Positions 27,107 to 41,684 of a stretch of 64,000 bases of DNA are shown here, one piece after another. The notes under the pieces are model-generated. The model saw only the letters and a program-made list of their open reading frames with translations. It ran no database searches and was not told where the DNA came from. A program made the position numbers and the translations under genes. The stretch is taken from positions 1,538,501 to 1,602,500 of the forward strand of contig CP054689.1 of NCBI GenBank assembly GCA_013348725.1, in the 5' to 3' direction. This stretch comes from Ectothiorhodospiraceae bacterium 2226. Its GTDB lineage: Bacteria; Pseudomonadota; Gammaproteobacteria; GCA-013348725. Every line of letters starts with the position of its first letter. Positions within the stretch are counted from its first letter, which is position 1.

Positions 27107-27511
27107 TCAGCGCAGGTAGGCCTCCTTGTCCCACAGGAATTCCCCCTCCACCGCCTTCTCCTCCGGTTCGGGCGGTATATTCACCGGGTTGAACCGGCGC
27201 TCGGTCTGTCGCCGCTCAGCGTGCGGCCACGGGCGCTGGCGCCAGTTGAGCGCGCGGCGCTCGTTGGCGCAGTAGCGGTACACGAACTCGCGCACGGTCA
27301 CCGGTGTGCCGAGCAGACGCTTGCCGTTCAGCCCGGCGATGGCCTTCTCGGCCAGCCGGTCGGGCTCGAGCTCGATGACCGCATAGCGCACCCCGGGACG
27401 TCGCCCGGTGCGTTGCAGGATGCGGAAGGTCTCGGCGCGACGGGCATAGGTGCCGAAGAAGCCGTGCAGGTCCGTTTTGGTGCCGCGGATGTTGCCGACG
27501 TAAATCTGCAT
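27107..27511 (-). CDS. RRM-domain RNA-binding protein
   Basis: The 134-residue protein starts MQIYVGNIRGTKTDLHGFFG, an RNA-recognition motif of about 80 residues with RNP2 IYVGNI and an RNP1 region (GVRYAVIEL) lacking the usual aromatic pair. A basic, Arg-rich linker and an acidic tail (PEPEEKAVEGEF) follow. Bacterial RRM proteins are thought to act in RNA stability or cold response; the target is unknown. The ATG at 27511 has a GGGGGTGG site; the copy-D repeat lies just upstream. Confidence 0.86.
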   Translation of the reverse strand: MQIYVGNIRGTKTDLHGFFGTYARRAETFRILQRTGRRPGVRYAVIELEPDRLAEKAIAGLNGKRLLGTPVTVREFVYRYCANERRALNWRQRPWPHAERRQTERRFNPVNIPPEPEEKAVEGEFLWDKEAYLR

Positions 27512-27542
27512 CACCACCCCCATTGTTATTGGTGTTATGGAC

Positions 27543-27687
27543 GGTCTGAGTAAATCCATCCTGGATCTCTCAGGCCTCGCAGCGCGAGACAGCGTGATTC
27601 TCCCCCTGCGTGGTTATCAACGGTGGGGCCGCTGATAACGGCGGCACCCCCTGTGCCGCCGGAAACGCTGAATCGATGCGCGCTTCC
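27543..27687 (+). repeat. Full-length dispersed hairpin repeat (copy D)
   Basis: The 145 bp element contains four paired segments: GGTCTGAG / CTCAGGCC (27543-27575), a middle GTTATCA-CGG / CCG-TGATAAC (27613-27639), GGCGGCAC / GTGCCGCC (27640-27660) and an end arm starting ACGCTGA, closing with GCGCTTCC. Copy E at 43672-43816 has exactly the same length and order. It lies between the divergent promoters' side of the RRM gene and the 3' end of srkA, both on minus. No coding frame fits it. Confidence 0.8.
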
Positions 27688-27770
27688 TTCTGTCAAACCA
27701 TTGACATAATGGACCCTGCCGGTGACGGCTGCAAGTCACTCCCCGGTGCGCGTGGCGGCGGTGGGTGCGC

Positions 27771-28748
27771 CTACAGCGCCAAGGGCGGTTCGGCGAGCCG
27801 CTCCCGCTGCTCGCGCAGCGTCTGCAGCTGATCCTCCCAGTAGCGGGCGGTGTGGAACCAGGGGAAGTGCATGGGAAAGGCGGGATCGTCCCAGCGGCGG
27901 GCCAGCCACGCGCTGTAGGTGATGAGCCGCAGCGCGCGCAGCGCCTCGACGAGGTGCAGCTCCAGCGGGTCGAAGTCGTAGAACTCCCGGTAGCCCTCGA
28001 GCAGGGCGCGCAGCTGGCCCTCCATCTCCTCACGTGTACCCGAGAGCAGCATCCACAGGTCCTGCACCGCGGGGCCGTTGCGGCAGTCGTCGAGGTCCAC
28101 GAAATGGGGGCCCGCATCGGTCCACAGCACGTTGCCGGCATGGCAGTCGCCGTGCAGGCGCAGGGTGCGATAGGGCCCGACGCGCTCGAAGGCGGCCTCC
28201 ACCGCGTCCAGCAGGGGTTCGGCCGCCGCGCGGTAGTTGTGCGCCAACGCGTCGGGCACGGCCTCGGCCAGCAGGTAGGCGAGCGCGCTGCGCCCATCCG
28301 CGGGGCTCACGCGCGGGCGATGCTCGAAGCGTCGTGCCGCGCCGAGCAGGTGGATGCGCCCCAGGAAGCGGCCCAGCCAGGTGAGGTGCTCGGGATTGTC
28401 CAGCGACGGCGCGCGCCCCCCGCGGCGCGGGAACACCGCGTAGCGGAACGGCCCGTCGTGGTGCAGCGTGCGCCCCTCCAGCATCAGCGGCGCGACCACG
28501 GGGATCTCCGCCTCGGCCAGCGCCAGGGCGTAGGCGTGCTCCTCCAGGATGGCGGCATCGTCCCAGCGCGCGGGACGATAGAACTTCGCCACCACGAAGC
28601 GGTCATCCTCTATGCCGATCTGATAGACGCGGTTCTCGTAGCTGTTGAGCGCGAGCAGCCGCCCGTCGGGGCGCAGCCCCAGGGCCTCCACCGCGTCCAG
28701 CACCCGGTCGGGAGTGAGCGCGTCATAAGGGTGCGCAGGGGCGTTCAT
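27771..28748 (-). CDS. srkA: Stress response kinase A (YihE/SrkA-type Ser/Thr kinase)
   Basis: The 325-residue protein is an aminoglycoside-phosphotransferase-fold kinase with the YihE hallmarks: LNSYENRVYQIG, VAKFYRPARW, LHGDCHAGNVLW (catalytic loop) and FVDLDDCRNGPAVQDLWML (metal-binding Asp). In E. coli it protects against stress-induced cell death. The start at 28748 gives MNAPAHPYDALTPDRVLDA; the frame remains open far upstream, but that is antisense to prlC. It is divergent from prlC. Confidence 0.93.
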   Translation of the reverse strand: MNAPAHPYDALTPDRVLDAVEALGLRPDGRLLALNSYENRVYQIGIEDDRFVVAKFYRPARWDDAAILEEHAYALALAEAEIPVVAPLMLEGRTLHHDGPFRYAVFPRRGGRAPSLDNPEHLTWLGRFLGRIHLLGAARRFEHRPRVSPADGRSALAYLLAEAVPDALAHNYRAAAEPLLDAVEAAFERVGPYRTLRLHGDCHAGNVLWTDAGPHFVDLDDCRNGPAVQDLWMLLSGTREEMEGQLRALLEGYREFYDFDPLELHLVEALRALRLITYSAWLARRWDDPAFPMHFPWFHTARYWEDQLQTLREQRERLAEPPLAL

Positions 28749-28895
28749 CCCGGGGATTCTAGCAGGGCCTTGAAACCAGGGGGCCTGCCGCGTTCGACGT
28801 CTTACCCCCGGCGTGTGCACAGGCGCGGTCCTTTGACCGACGCCGCGCCGCCCCGCAGAATGATTCGTCTTGCCGCACAGGAGAACCGAGCGTCC

Positions 28896-30938
28896 ATGGA
28901 CAACCCCTTGTTGCACACCGCCGGGCTGCCGGCCTTCAGCCAGATCCGACCCGAGCATGTGGAGCCCGCCATCGACCAGATCCTGGCCGACAACCGCGCC
29001 GCGCGCGAGGCGCTGCTCGCCCAGGCCGGGCCCTACACCTGGGACAACTTGGTGGCGCCGCTGGAGGCGCTGGAGGATCGCCTGGAACGCGCCTGGTCGC
29101 CGGTCGGCCACCTCAACGCGGTGGTCAACTCCGAGGCGCTGCGCGCGGCCTACAACGCCTGCCTGCCCAAACTGAGCGCCTATGCCACCGAACTCGGCCA
29201 CGACAGTCGGCTGTTCGCGGCCTACCAGTCGATTCGGGAGGGGCGCGAGTACCAGCGCCTCGATGCGGCTCAGCGCAAGGTGATCGACAACGCCCTGCGC
29301 GACTTCCGCCTGGCGGGCGTGGATTTGCCCGCGCAGATCAAGGCCAATTACAAGGCGGTGCAGGAAGAGCTCACAGCGCTGTGCAGCCGTTTCGCCGACA
29401 ACGTGTTGGACGCCACCCAGGCCTGGACCCGGCATATCACCGACGAAGCGGGCCTCGCCGGCCTGCCCCCGTCCACCCGCGCGCTGGCGCGCCAAGCGGC
29501 CGAGCGCAACGGGCTGGAGGGCTGGCTGCTCAACCTCGAGCCGCCGACCTACATCGCGGTGATGACCTACGCCGACGATCGGGCGCTGCGCGAGGCCATG
29601 TACGAGGCTTACGTGACGCGCGCCTCCGATCAAGGCCCGGTGCCGGGGCGCTACGACAACACCGAGGTGATCGACCGCATCCTCGCGCTGCGCCACCAGA
29701 GCGCCGAGCTGCTCGGCTTCCCCAACTACGCGGAGTTGTCGCTCGCCACCAAGATGGCCGGCGACCCGGAGCATGTGCTGAGCTTCCTGAACGGCCTCGC
29801 CGAGCGCGCCGTACCCCGCGCCCGCGAGGAGTTCGCCGCGCTGTGCGCCTACGCGCGCGAGCATCACGGCCTGGCGGAGCTCGGGCCGTGGGATGTCGCC
29901 TATTACAGCGAGAAGCTGCGCAAACAGCGCCATGACCTCTCGCAGGAGGAGCTCAAGCCCTACTTCCCCGCCCCGCGCGTGGTGCAGGGGCTGTTCGCGG
30001 TGGTCGAGCGCCTCTACGGCCTGCGCGTGCAGGCGCTCGACGGCGTCGATAGCTGGCACGAGGACGTGCGCTTCTACGAGATCCGCGACGCCGAGGACAC
30101 GGTGCGCGGGCGGTTCTATCTCGACCTGTACGCGCGCCCGCACAAGCGCGGCGGCGCGTGGATGGACGAGTGTGTGCGCCGGCGCCGTAGCGCCGAGGGC
30201 CTGCAGGTGCCGGTCGCCTACCTGACCTGCAACTTCACCCCGCCGGTGGACGACACCCCCGCGCTGCTCACGCACAACGAGGTCGTCACGTTGTTCCACG
30301 AGTTCGGCCACGGCCTGCACCACATGCTCACGCGGGTGGACTACGCGCCGGTGTCGGGCATCAACGGCGTGCCGTGGGACGCGGTGGAGCTGCCCAGCCA
30401 GTTCATGGAGAACTGGTGCTGGGAGTACGAGGCGCTGGCGCTGATCAGCGGCCACGTCGAGAGCGGCGAGCCGCTGCCGCGGGAGCTGTTCGACAAGTTG
30501 CGCGCGGCGCGCAACTTCCAGTCGGCGATGAAGACGGTGCGCCAGCTCGAGTTCGCGCTGTTCGACTTTCGCCTGCACCACGAGTACCACCCCGCCTGGC
30601 AGGGGCGCTACGTGCAGCCCTTGCTCGACGACGTGCGCGACAAGCTCGCGGTGGTGCCGGTGCCGCCGTACAACCGTTTCCAGCACAGCTTCTCGCACAT
30701 CTTCGCGGGCGGCTATGCGGCGGGCTACTACAGCTACAAGTGGGCCGAGGTGCTGTCCGCGGACGCCTACAGCCAGTTCGAGGAGCACGGCATCTTCGAT
30801 CAGGCCACCGGGCGGCGTTTCCTCGAGACCGTGCTCGAACAGGGCGGCTCGCGCGAGCCGATGGAGCTGTTCGTGGCCTTCCGGGGCCGCGAACCGCGCA
30901 TCGACGCCCTGCTGCGCCACAACGGGTTGGCCGCCTAG
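28896..30938 (+). CDS. prlC: Oligopeptidase A (M3 metallopeptidase)
   Basis: The 680-residue cytosolic zinc peptidase degrades signal peptides and small peptides. The M3 signature HEFGHGLHHMLT provides the two His ligands, and the Glu ligand lies in ENWCWEYEAL. N-terminal LLHTAGLPAFSQIRPEHVEPAI is typical. The ATG at 28896 has a GGAG site 12 bp upstream; an in-frame ATG at 28860 would add 12 residues. The open frame extends more than 1 kb upstream as non-coding sequence opposite srkA. Confidence 0.95.
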   Translation: MDNPLLHTAGLPAFSQIRPEHVEPAIDQILADNRAAREALLAQAGPYTWDNLVAPLEALEDRLERAWSPVGHLNAVVNSEALRAAYNACLPKLSAYATELGHDSRLFAAYQSIREGREYQRLDAAQRKVIDNALRDFRLAGVDLPAQIKANYKAVQEELTALCSRFADNVLDATQAWTRHITDEAGLAGLPPSTRALARQAAERNGLEGWLLNLEPPTYIAVMTYADDRALREAMYEAYVTRASDQGPVPGRYDNTEVIDRILALRHQSAELLGFPNYAELSLATKMAGDPEHVLSFLNGLAERAVPRAREEFAALCAYAREHHGLAELGPWDVAYYSEKLRKQRHDLSQEELKPYFPAPRVVQGLFAVVERLYGLRVQALDGVDSWHEDVRFYEIRDAEDTVRGRFYLDLYARPHKRGGAWMDECVRRRRSAEGLQVPVAYLTCNFTPPVDDTPALLTHNEVVTLFHEFGHGLHHMLTRVDYAPVSGINGVPWDAVELPSQFMENWCWEYEALALISGHVESGEPLPRELFDKLRAARNFQSAMKTVRQLEFALFDFRLHHEYHPAWQGRYVQPLLDDVRDKLAVVPVPPYNRFQHSFSHIFAGGYAAGYYSYKWAEVLSADAYSQFEEHGIFDQATGRRFLETVLEQGGSREPMELFVAFRGREPRIDALLRHNGLAA

Positions 30939-31035
30939 CGTCGGTGAGAAGGCGCGTGGGACGGGCTCGTTTGACCCCGCGCGACGCGCTACTTATGATC
31001 GCGGCCACCTGAACCGGTGACCGGCCCAGCGGCAC

Positions 31036-31063
31036 GAGGCCCCCACGGGGGCCTCTGCTTTTT
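31036..31063 (+). terminator. Rho-independent terminator after prlC
   Basis: A ten-base-pair stem GAGGCCCCC-ac-GGGGGCCTC is followed by TGC and TTTTT. It separates prlC from xthA. Confidence 0.85.
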
Positions 31064-31084
31064 CCCGGCACGAGTGAGCGGCCT

Positions 31085-31888
31085 ATGAGAGTCACGACCT
31101 GGAACGTCAACTCCCTGCGCGTGCGCCTGGCGCACGTCCTCGACTGGCTGGACGCGCAGCGGCCGGACGTGTTGTGCCTGCAGGAGACCAAGCTGCCCGA
31201 CGAGGAGTTTCCCCTGCAGGCCTTCCTCGACCGTGGCTACCAGGCGGTGTACTCCGGACAGAAGACCTACAACGGCGTGGCCATCATCACCCGGGAAGGC
31301 GTGCGTGACCCTTGCGTGGACCTGCCCGGCACCGCCGCCACCCCCGACCCCCAGCGGCGCCTGCTGGCGGCCACCTACCAGAGCCCGACGGGGCCGGTGC
31401 GGGTGGTCAATGTCTACGTGCCCAACGGGCAGAGCGTCGAGTCGGACAAGTTCGCCTACAAGCTCGACTGGCTGACGCGTCTGCGCGGCTACTTGGCGGA
31501 GCAGTTGACCCAGTTCCCGCACCTGGTGCTGGTGGGCGACTTCAATATCGCCCCCGAGCCGCGCGACGTGCACAACCCCAAGCGCTGGGAGGGCAAGGTG
31601 CTGTTCAGCGAGCCGGAGCGGGCCGCGTTTCGCCAGCTGCTCGAGTTGGGCTTGGTCGACACCTTCCGCTTGTTCGAGGATGGCGAGGGCCACTACAGCT
31701 GGTGGGACTACCGCTTGAACGCCTTTCAGCGGGGCTGGGGCTTGCGCATCGATCACGTGCTCGCCAGCGGCCCCTTGGCTGCGCGCTGTCGCGCCGGGGC
31801 GATCGACACCGCCCCGCGCGCCCTGGAGCGGCCGTCGGACCACGCCCCCGCGTTCGCCGATTTCGATCTCGCGGAGGCGGTCGGCTAA
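31085..31888 (+). CDS. xthA: Exodeoxyribonuclease III
   Basis: The 267-residue endonuclease/exonuclease/phosphatase-fold enzyme cleaves DNA at abasic sites and has 3'-5' exonuclease activity. TWNVNSLRVRL, LQETKLPDEEF, VNVYVPNGQ, VGDFNIAPEPRDVHNPKRW and the final PSDHAPAFADF with catalytic His are present. GTG/ATG choice is clear: ATG at 31085 after a 21 bp gap from the terminator. It is a single-gene unit. Confidence 0.94.
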   Translation: MRVTTWNVNSLRVRLAHVLDWLDAQRPDVLCLQETKLPDEEFPLQAFLDRGYQAVYSGQKTYNGVAIITREGVRDPCVDLPGTAATPDPQRRLLAATYQSPTGPVRVVNVYVPNGQSVESDKFAYKLDWLTRLRGYLAEQLTQFPHLVLVGDFNIAPEPRDVHNPKRWEGKVLFSEPERAAFRQLLELGLVDTFRLFEDGEGHYSWWDYRLNAFQRGWGLRIDHVLASGPLAARCRAGAIDTAPRALERPSDHAPAFADFDLAEAVG

Positions 31889-31954
31889 GGCCGGCGCGTG
31901 CCGGCGTCGCAATATTGGCACCTGTTGCCCGCGCGCCGGCTCAGTCGCCTTATT

Positions 31955-32092
31955 TCCGACGGCGCGAGTCGGATAATCTCGGGTCTCGCTATTGGGGTCA
32001 TTCCCGATGTCAACTCGGGCGATCCCCTAAACGGTTGCCTTATTACGGATTATTCCGCATTTTCGTAGTCCCGTCCGGAGCTATCGTCCGGA
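31955..32092 (+). promoter_or_regulatory. Hairpin-rich, AT-richer leader upstream of the HAMP-array kinase
   Basis: The 244 bp gap after xthA contains four short inverted repeats in a row: TCCGAC / GTCGGA (31955-31973), a nested GGGG-TC...CCCGA / TCGGG...GATCCCC (31994-32027), CGGATTATTCCG (32046-32057) and TCCGGA / TCCGGA (32074-32092). The stretch 32028-32060 is AT-rich for this genome and probably includes the promoter. No riboswitch class is recognised. The kinase start has an AGGAG site 12 bp ahead. Confidence 0.4.
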
Positions 32093-32132
32093 ACACCTTT
32101 ATTACAGCATCCAGCAGCGCAGGAGAGCGTAC

Positions 32133-37025
<4,893 letters not shown>

Positions 37026-37039
37026 GCACCGAAGCTGCC

Positions 37040-39013
37040 ATGCAGCCGAGAAGCAAAGCCCGCGTCCTGCTGGTGGAGGACGATGCGCGCAGCCGCGCGG
37101 CGTTGTGCGCCGTGCTGGAGGACGCGCGCTTCGAGGTGACCGCCGTCAGTTCGGGCGAGGAGGCCCTGCGCAGCCTGCTCGGCGGCGAGTTCGCGGTCAT
37201 CCTGCTCGACGTGCAGCTGCCGGGCATCGACGGGTTCGAGACCGCCGAGTTGGTGCGCCGTCGCCGCCGCTCGTACCAGACGCCGATCATCTTCCTCACC
37301 GGCAAGCACCCCGACTCCACCTGGATGTACCGCGGTTACGAGGTGGGCGCGGTGGATTACATCGTCAAGCCGGTGGTGCCGGAGATCCTCAAATCCAAGG
37401 TGGTGGTGTTCGTCGACCTGTACAACAAGAACGCCCAGATCGAGGCCCACAAGGAGAAGCTGCGCGCGCTCGCCCAGCGCTCCACCGAGCGTTTCTACGA
37501 CCTCGTCCAAGGCCTCGACGCCATCGTGTGGGAGGGCGACCCCGAACACGTGTTCACCTTCGTGAGCCGGCGCGCCGAGGCCATCCTCGGGTACCCGGTC
37601 GAGCGCTGGTTTGCGGCGCGCGAGTTTCGCGCCAAGCTGATGCACCCGGAGGACCGCGAGGCCGCCCTGCACGCCTACGAGGCGACCGCGCGCGGCACCA
37701 CCGGCACGATCATCGAATACCGCGTCACACGCGCCGACGGCACCCTGGCCTGGATGCGCGACCACGTGCACGTGGTGCGCGAGGCCGCCGTGCGCACCCG
37801 CCTGCGCGGCGTGATGGTGGACATCACCGCGCACAAGACCACCGAGCACCGCCTGGAGGAGCAGGCCGAGCAGCTGCGCCTGGCCGACCGTCACCGCAAC
37901 GAGTTCCTCGCCATGCTGGGCCACGAGCTGCGTAACCCCCTCGCGCCGATCCAAAGCGCCGTGGAGTTGCTGCGCCTGCAAGGCCCCACGGAGGAGCGCA
38001 CGCGCTGGGGGCTGGACACCATCGGGCGACAGGTTACCCACATGACCCACCTGGTCGACGACCTGCTCGACGTCGCGCGTATCACGCGCGGCAAGATCGA
38101 ACTTCAGCGCGAGCGCCTCGACCTCACCGACATCGTCCGGCGCGCCATCGAGACCGTCACCCCTTTCATCGACGACAAGCGTCATGCCCTCGCCCTGGAC
38201 CTCGCGGGCGAGCCCTTGTGGGTGGACGGCGACCCCGTGCGCCTCGCTCAGGTGGCGGCCAATCTGCTCCACAACGCCGCCAAGTACACCGAAGAGGGCG
38301 GCGAGATCACGCTGCGCGTCACCGCGATCGACGAGCACGCGGTGATCCTCGTGCGCGACAACGGCATCGGCATCGCCGCCGACATGCTGCCGCGCGTGTT
38401 CGATCTCTTCACCCAGGCCGAGGGCCAGCACCGCCCCGTGCGCGGCGGGCTCGGGGTGGGCCTCAGCCTGGTGCGCACTCTGGTGGAGATGCACGGCGGG
38501 CGCGTCGAGGCGCGCAGTCCCGGGCTCGGCCGCGGGAGCGAGTTCACCGTCCACCTGCCCTTGCTCGCGGCGGTTGAGGTCCCCGAGCCGGATCTCGAAC
38601 TGGCCGGCGCCGCGGCCGAGGTGGTGCAGCGCCGCGTGCTGGTGGTGGACGACAATCACGACGCCGCCGATAGCTTTGCGCAATTGCTGGAGGTGCTGGG
38701 CCACGAAGTCGAGACCGCCGCGGACGGCCCCAGCGCGCTGCGAGCCGCCACTGATTTTCGGCCCGAGGTAATCTTCCTCGACATCGGCCTGCCCGGCATG
38801 GACGGCTACGAGGTCGCGCGCCGCCTGCGCGCGCGCAAGGACAGCCCGACCCCGCATCTGGTCGCGCTCACCGGCTACGGCCGCCGCCCGGGGGCCGAGG
38901 ACGACGAGCGCCGCCTGTTCGACCACTTCCTCTTAAAACCGGGCGACCTCTCCACCGTCGCCACCATCCTCGCGTCGCTGTCGGACCACTCCGAGGTCGC
39001 CTCGTCGAACTGA
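37040..39013 (+). CDS. Hybrid histidine kinase REC-PAS-HisKA-HATPase-REC
   Basis: The 657-residue soluble protein begins with a receiver domain (Asp57 in VILLDVQLPG, Lys of YIVKPV), then a PAS domain (about 155-270), HisKA with His295 (LGHELRNPLAP), HATPase (NLLHNAAKYTEEGG; GLGVGLSLVR) and a C-terminal receiver with Asp581 (IFLDIGLPGMDGYEVARRL). An N-terminal receiver suggests it is itself switched by phosphotransfer, possibly from the kinase just upstream. A GTG at 37022 overlapping the upstream stop (GTGA) is an alternative start and would couple translation. No separate response regulator or Hpt gene follows. Confidence 0.92.
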   Translation: MQPRSKARVLLVEDDARSRAALCAVLEDARFEVTAVSSGEEALRSLLGGEFAVILLDVQLPGIDGFETAELVRRRRRSYQTPIIFLTGKHPDSTWMYRGYEVGAVDYIVKPVVPEILKSKVVVFVDLYNKNAQIEAHKEKLRALAQRSTERFYDLVQGLDAIVWEGDPEHVFTFVSRRAEAILGYPVERWFAAREFRAKLMHPEDREAALHAYEATARGTTGTIIEYRVTRADGTLAWMRDHVHVVREAAVRTRLRGVMVDITAHKTTEHRLEEQAEQLRLADRHRNEFLAMLGHELRNPLAPIQSAVELLRLQGPTEERTRWGLDTIGRQVTHMTHLVDDLLDVARITRGKIELQRERLDLTDIVRRAIETVTPFIDDKRHALALDLAGEPLWVDGDPVRLAQVAANLLHNAAKYTEEGGEITLRVTAIDEHAVILVRDNGIGIAADMLPRVFDLFTQAEGQHRPVRGGLGVGLSLVRTLVEMHGGRVEARSPGLGRGSEFTVHLPLLAAVEVPEPDLELAGAAAEVVQRRVLVVDDNHDAADSFAQLLEVLGHEVETAADGPSALRAATDFRPEVIFLDIGLPGMDGYEVARRLRARKDSPTPHLVALTGYGRRPGAEDDERRLFDHFLLKPGDLSTVATILASLSDHSEVASSN

Positions 39014-39283
39014 CCGCTTGCGGGTGCGCGCGCGACCATGGATCAACTCAGCGCGAACCCTCTACCAGACGACGCGCGGACCCTCGGTGTCGGTTGAATG
39101 CCGCCTCGCCGGCGGTCGTGTTCGCAGCGCGGCAGCCGGGCCCAACAGGACGTTAATGGAAACCCGGAGATCGGCTAGGGCGTTTGCCCATTCGCTTGCC
39201 GCCACCGCCGAAATCGCCCATCGTTGTGGAGCTAAGACATCCACGTATGGGCGAGCATCGCCCTGCAAACAATCACCATCATC

Positions 39284-39811
39284 ATGAACATCAAGCCAAG
39301 CACGACCGTACTTTTGCTTTCTGCGCTTCTCCTCATGCCCATGAGTTTGGTCGCCGATCCACGCGGGGACGTAGGAGCGGCGGTGGACGCGCTGCCCGAA
39401 GAAGAATTCATCGTCTACGGGCCATCCGACGCCAAGCACACGGTGACCGTGTTCACCGACGTCAACTGCCCCTACTGCCGCCAGATGCACAACGAGATCG
39501 AGGACTACCACCTGTTCGACATCCGTATTCGCTACGCGGCGTTCCCCTCGGTGCACCCCGACTCCCTTCCCCAGATGGAGGCGGTGTGGTGCAGCGAAGA
39601 CCCCCATCGCGCGCTGGACGAGGCCAAGGCCGGGCGCCCCGTGGCAGCCGAACCGTGTGACAACCCCGTGGCCGACCACCTGGTGCTCGCCCAGGAAATG
39701 GGCTTCTTCGGTACGCCCGCCATCGTCACGCCGAAAGGCGAGGTGCGCTTCGGTTACGTGTCCGCCCCCGACCTCGCCGATCTGTTGGAGCAGGAAGCCG
39801 GATCGAACTAG
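39284..39811 (+). CDS. Short DsbC-like periplasmic thiol-disulfide protein
   Basis: The 175-residue product has a signal peptide (about residues 1-24) and a DsbC/G-type catalytic domain: IVYGPSDAKHTVTVFTDVNCPYC with the active site CPYC at 62-65, a second Cys pair (WCSED and EPCDN) and the cis-Pro segment GTPAIVTPKGEV. The N-terminal dimerisation domain of true DsbC (about 60 residues) is missing, so it should be a monomer and may act as an oxidase/reductase rather than an isomerase. It follows the two hybrid kinases by 270 bp; a functional link is not evident. Confidence 0.85.
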   Translation: MNIKPSTTVLLLSALLLMPMSLVADPRGDVGAAVDALPEEEFIVYGPSDAKHTVTVFTDVNCPYCRQMHNEIEDYHLFDIRIRYAAFPSVHPDSLPQMEAVWCSEDPHRALDEAKAGRPVAAEPCDNPVADHLVLAQEMGFFGTPAIVTPKGEVRFGYVSAPDLADLLEQEAGSN

Positions 39812-40217
39812 CGCGATGTCACCGATAGCGGTGCGTTTCCAGCGCAGCGCGGGCCGCCCACCATCCGCCCTCATTCCCACCGATCGGACGCGCGCATACG
39901 CGTCCTGCGCACCTCGGCCCGTGATGAACAAAGGCCCCGCACCGACGTGGTGTATGCCACTTGGGTGACGGCCTCGTCTTACCGTGGTAGGAGTCGGCCC
40001 AGCGGCTTTTCCCATAACGCGCCACGACCCGCGCGGAGGCCGAACGCAGCGCGCGGGTTCAGCGCAGTACGAAGCGTTGTTTTGGCTGCGAGGTGCCGCC
40101 GCAACCGAAGCGGAGAAGCGGGTTTTGCCGGGTGCTGAACTTCCAGCGACGGTGCGGGCGGCCGGTCGAATGTGTTAGTTTTCCCTGTTTTGCGGACACG
40201 GCCCCAGGCGGAGACGG
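39812..40217. other. 406 bp non-coding interval
   Basis: No frame has a credible start with ribosome-binding site or a recognisable motif. It has a 7 bp stem GGACGCG / CGCGTCC at 39886-39905. The last 40 bp before ubiD are AT-richer (GTGTTAGTTTTCCCTGTTTT) and probably hold its promoter. I see no match to the repeat family or a known RNA. Confidence 0.45.
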
Positions 40218-41684
40218 ATGAAATACCACGACCTGCGCGACTTCATGGCCAAGCTCGAGGCCGAGGGCGAGCTCAAGCGCGTACGCGCGCCGGTGGACCC
40301 GCGCCTGGAGATGACCGAGGTGTGCGACCGCACGCTGCGCGCCGGCGGTCCCGCGCTGCTGTTCGAGAATCCCACGGGACACCGCATGCCCGTGCTGGGC
40401 AATTTGTTCGGCACGCCGCGCCGCGTGGCGCTCGGCATGGGGCAGGACTCGGTGGCGGCGCTGCGCGAGGTGGGCAAGCTGCTCGCGTTTTTGAAGGAGC
40501 CGGACCCGCCCAAGGGTATGCGCGATGCGTGGGACAAGCTGCCGGTGTTCAAGCAGGTGCTCAACATGTCGCCCAAGGTGGTGTCGCGCGCGCCCTGCCA
40601 GCAGCACGTGTGGGAGGGCGAGGAGGTGGATCTGGCGCGCCTGCCGATCCAGACCTGCTGGCCGGGCGACGCCGGCCCGCTCATCACCTGGGCGCTGGTG
40701 GTCACCAAGGGCCCGCACAAGGCACGCCAGAACCTCGGCATCTATCGCCAGCAGGTGATCGGGCGCAACAAGGTGATCATGCGCTGGCTCGCCCACCGCG
40801 GCGGCGCGCTCGATTTTCGCGAGTGGCAGGAGACGCACCCGGGTGAGCCGTTCCCCGTCGCCGTGGCGCTCGGCGCCGATCCGGCTACCATCCTCGGCGC
40901 GGTCACGCCGGTGCCGGATACGCTGTCCGAGTACGGCTTCGCGGGCCTGTTGCGCGGCGGCAAAACGGAAGTCGTGAAGTGCCTCGGCTCGGACCTGCAG
41001 GTGCCGGCCTCGGCCGAGATCGTGTTGGAGGGCGTGATCCACCCGGGCGAGGAGGCCGACGAGGGGCCGTTCGGGGATCACACCGGCTACTACAACGAGG
41101 TCGAGCGCTTTCCGGTGTTCACCATCGAGCGCATCACGCACCGCAGCGATCCGATCTATCACAGCACCTACACCGGGCGCCCGCCCGACGAGCCCGCCGT
41201 GCTCGGCGTGGCCCTCAACGAAGTGTTCGTACCGATTCTGCAAAAGCAGTTTCCCGAGATTCTGGATTTCTATCTGCCGCCCGAGGGCTGCTCGTACCGC
41301 GTCGCGGTGGTGAGCATGAAAAAGCAGTATCCGGGCCACGCCAAGCGTGTCATGTTCGGCGTGTGGTCCTTCCTGCGTCAGTTCATGTACACCAAGTTCG
41401 TCATCGTGGTGGACGAGGACGTGAACCCGCGCAGCTGGGAGGATGTGATCTGGGCCATGACCACGCGCATGGATCCGGCGCGCGATACGGTGATGGTGGA
41501 GAACACGCCCATCGACTATCTTGATTTCGCCTCGCCGGTGTCGGGGCTCGGATCCAAGATCGGTTTCGACGCCACCAACAAGTGGCGCGGTGAGACCACG
41601 CGCGAGTGGGGCCGCCCGATCCGCATGAGCGACGAAGTGAAGGCGCGCGTCGATGCCATGTGGCAGGATCTGGGTATCGACTGA
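40218..41684 (+). CDS. ubiD: 4-hydroxy-3-polyprenylbenzoate decarboxylase UbiD
   Basis: The 488-residue prenylated-FMN-dependent decarboxylase acts in ubiquinone synthesis. N-terminal [20 protein letters not shown], the [29 protein letters not shown] region that contributes to the prFMN site, [20 protein letters not shown] (catalytic Glu) and [22 protein letters not shown] are family hallmarks. It is 4-bp-coupled (ATGA) with the next gene. ubiX is not in the window. Confidence 0.95.
   Translation: MKYHDLRDFMAKLEAEGELKRVRAPVDPRLEMTEVCDRTLRAGGPALLFENPTGHRMPVLGNLFGTPRRVALGMGQDSVAALREVGKLLAFLKEPDPPKGMRDAWDKLPVFKQVLNMSPKVVSRAPCQQHVWEGEEVDLARLPIQTCWPGDAGPLITWALVVTKGPHKARQNLGIYRQQVIGRNKVIMRWLAHRGGALDFREWQETHPGEPFPVAVALGADPATILGAVTPVPDTLSEYGFAGLLRGGKTEVVKCLGSDLQVPASAEIVLEGVIHPGEEADEGPFGDHTGYYNEVERFPVFTIERITHRSDPIYHSTYTGRPPDEPAVLGVALNEVFVPILQKQFPEILDFYLPPEGCSYRVAVVSMKKQYPGHAKRVMFGVWSFLRQFMYTKFVIVVDEDVNPRSWEDVIWAMTTRMDPARDTVMVENTPIDYLDFASPVSGLGSKIGFDATNKWRGETTREWGRPIRMSDEVKARVDAMWQDLGID

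Noticed and set aside
27765-28895. Long 5' extension of the prlC frame (over 370 codons)
   Set aside because: It runs antisense to srkA, which has clear kinase motifs; prlC starts at 28896 with a ribosome-binding site.
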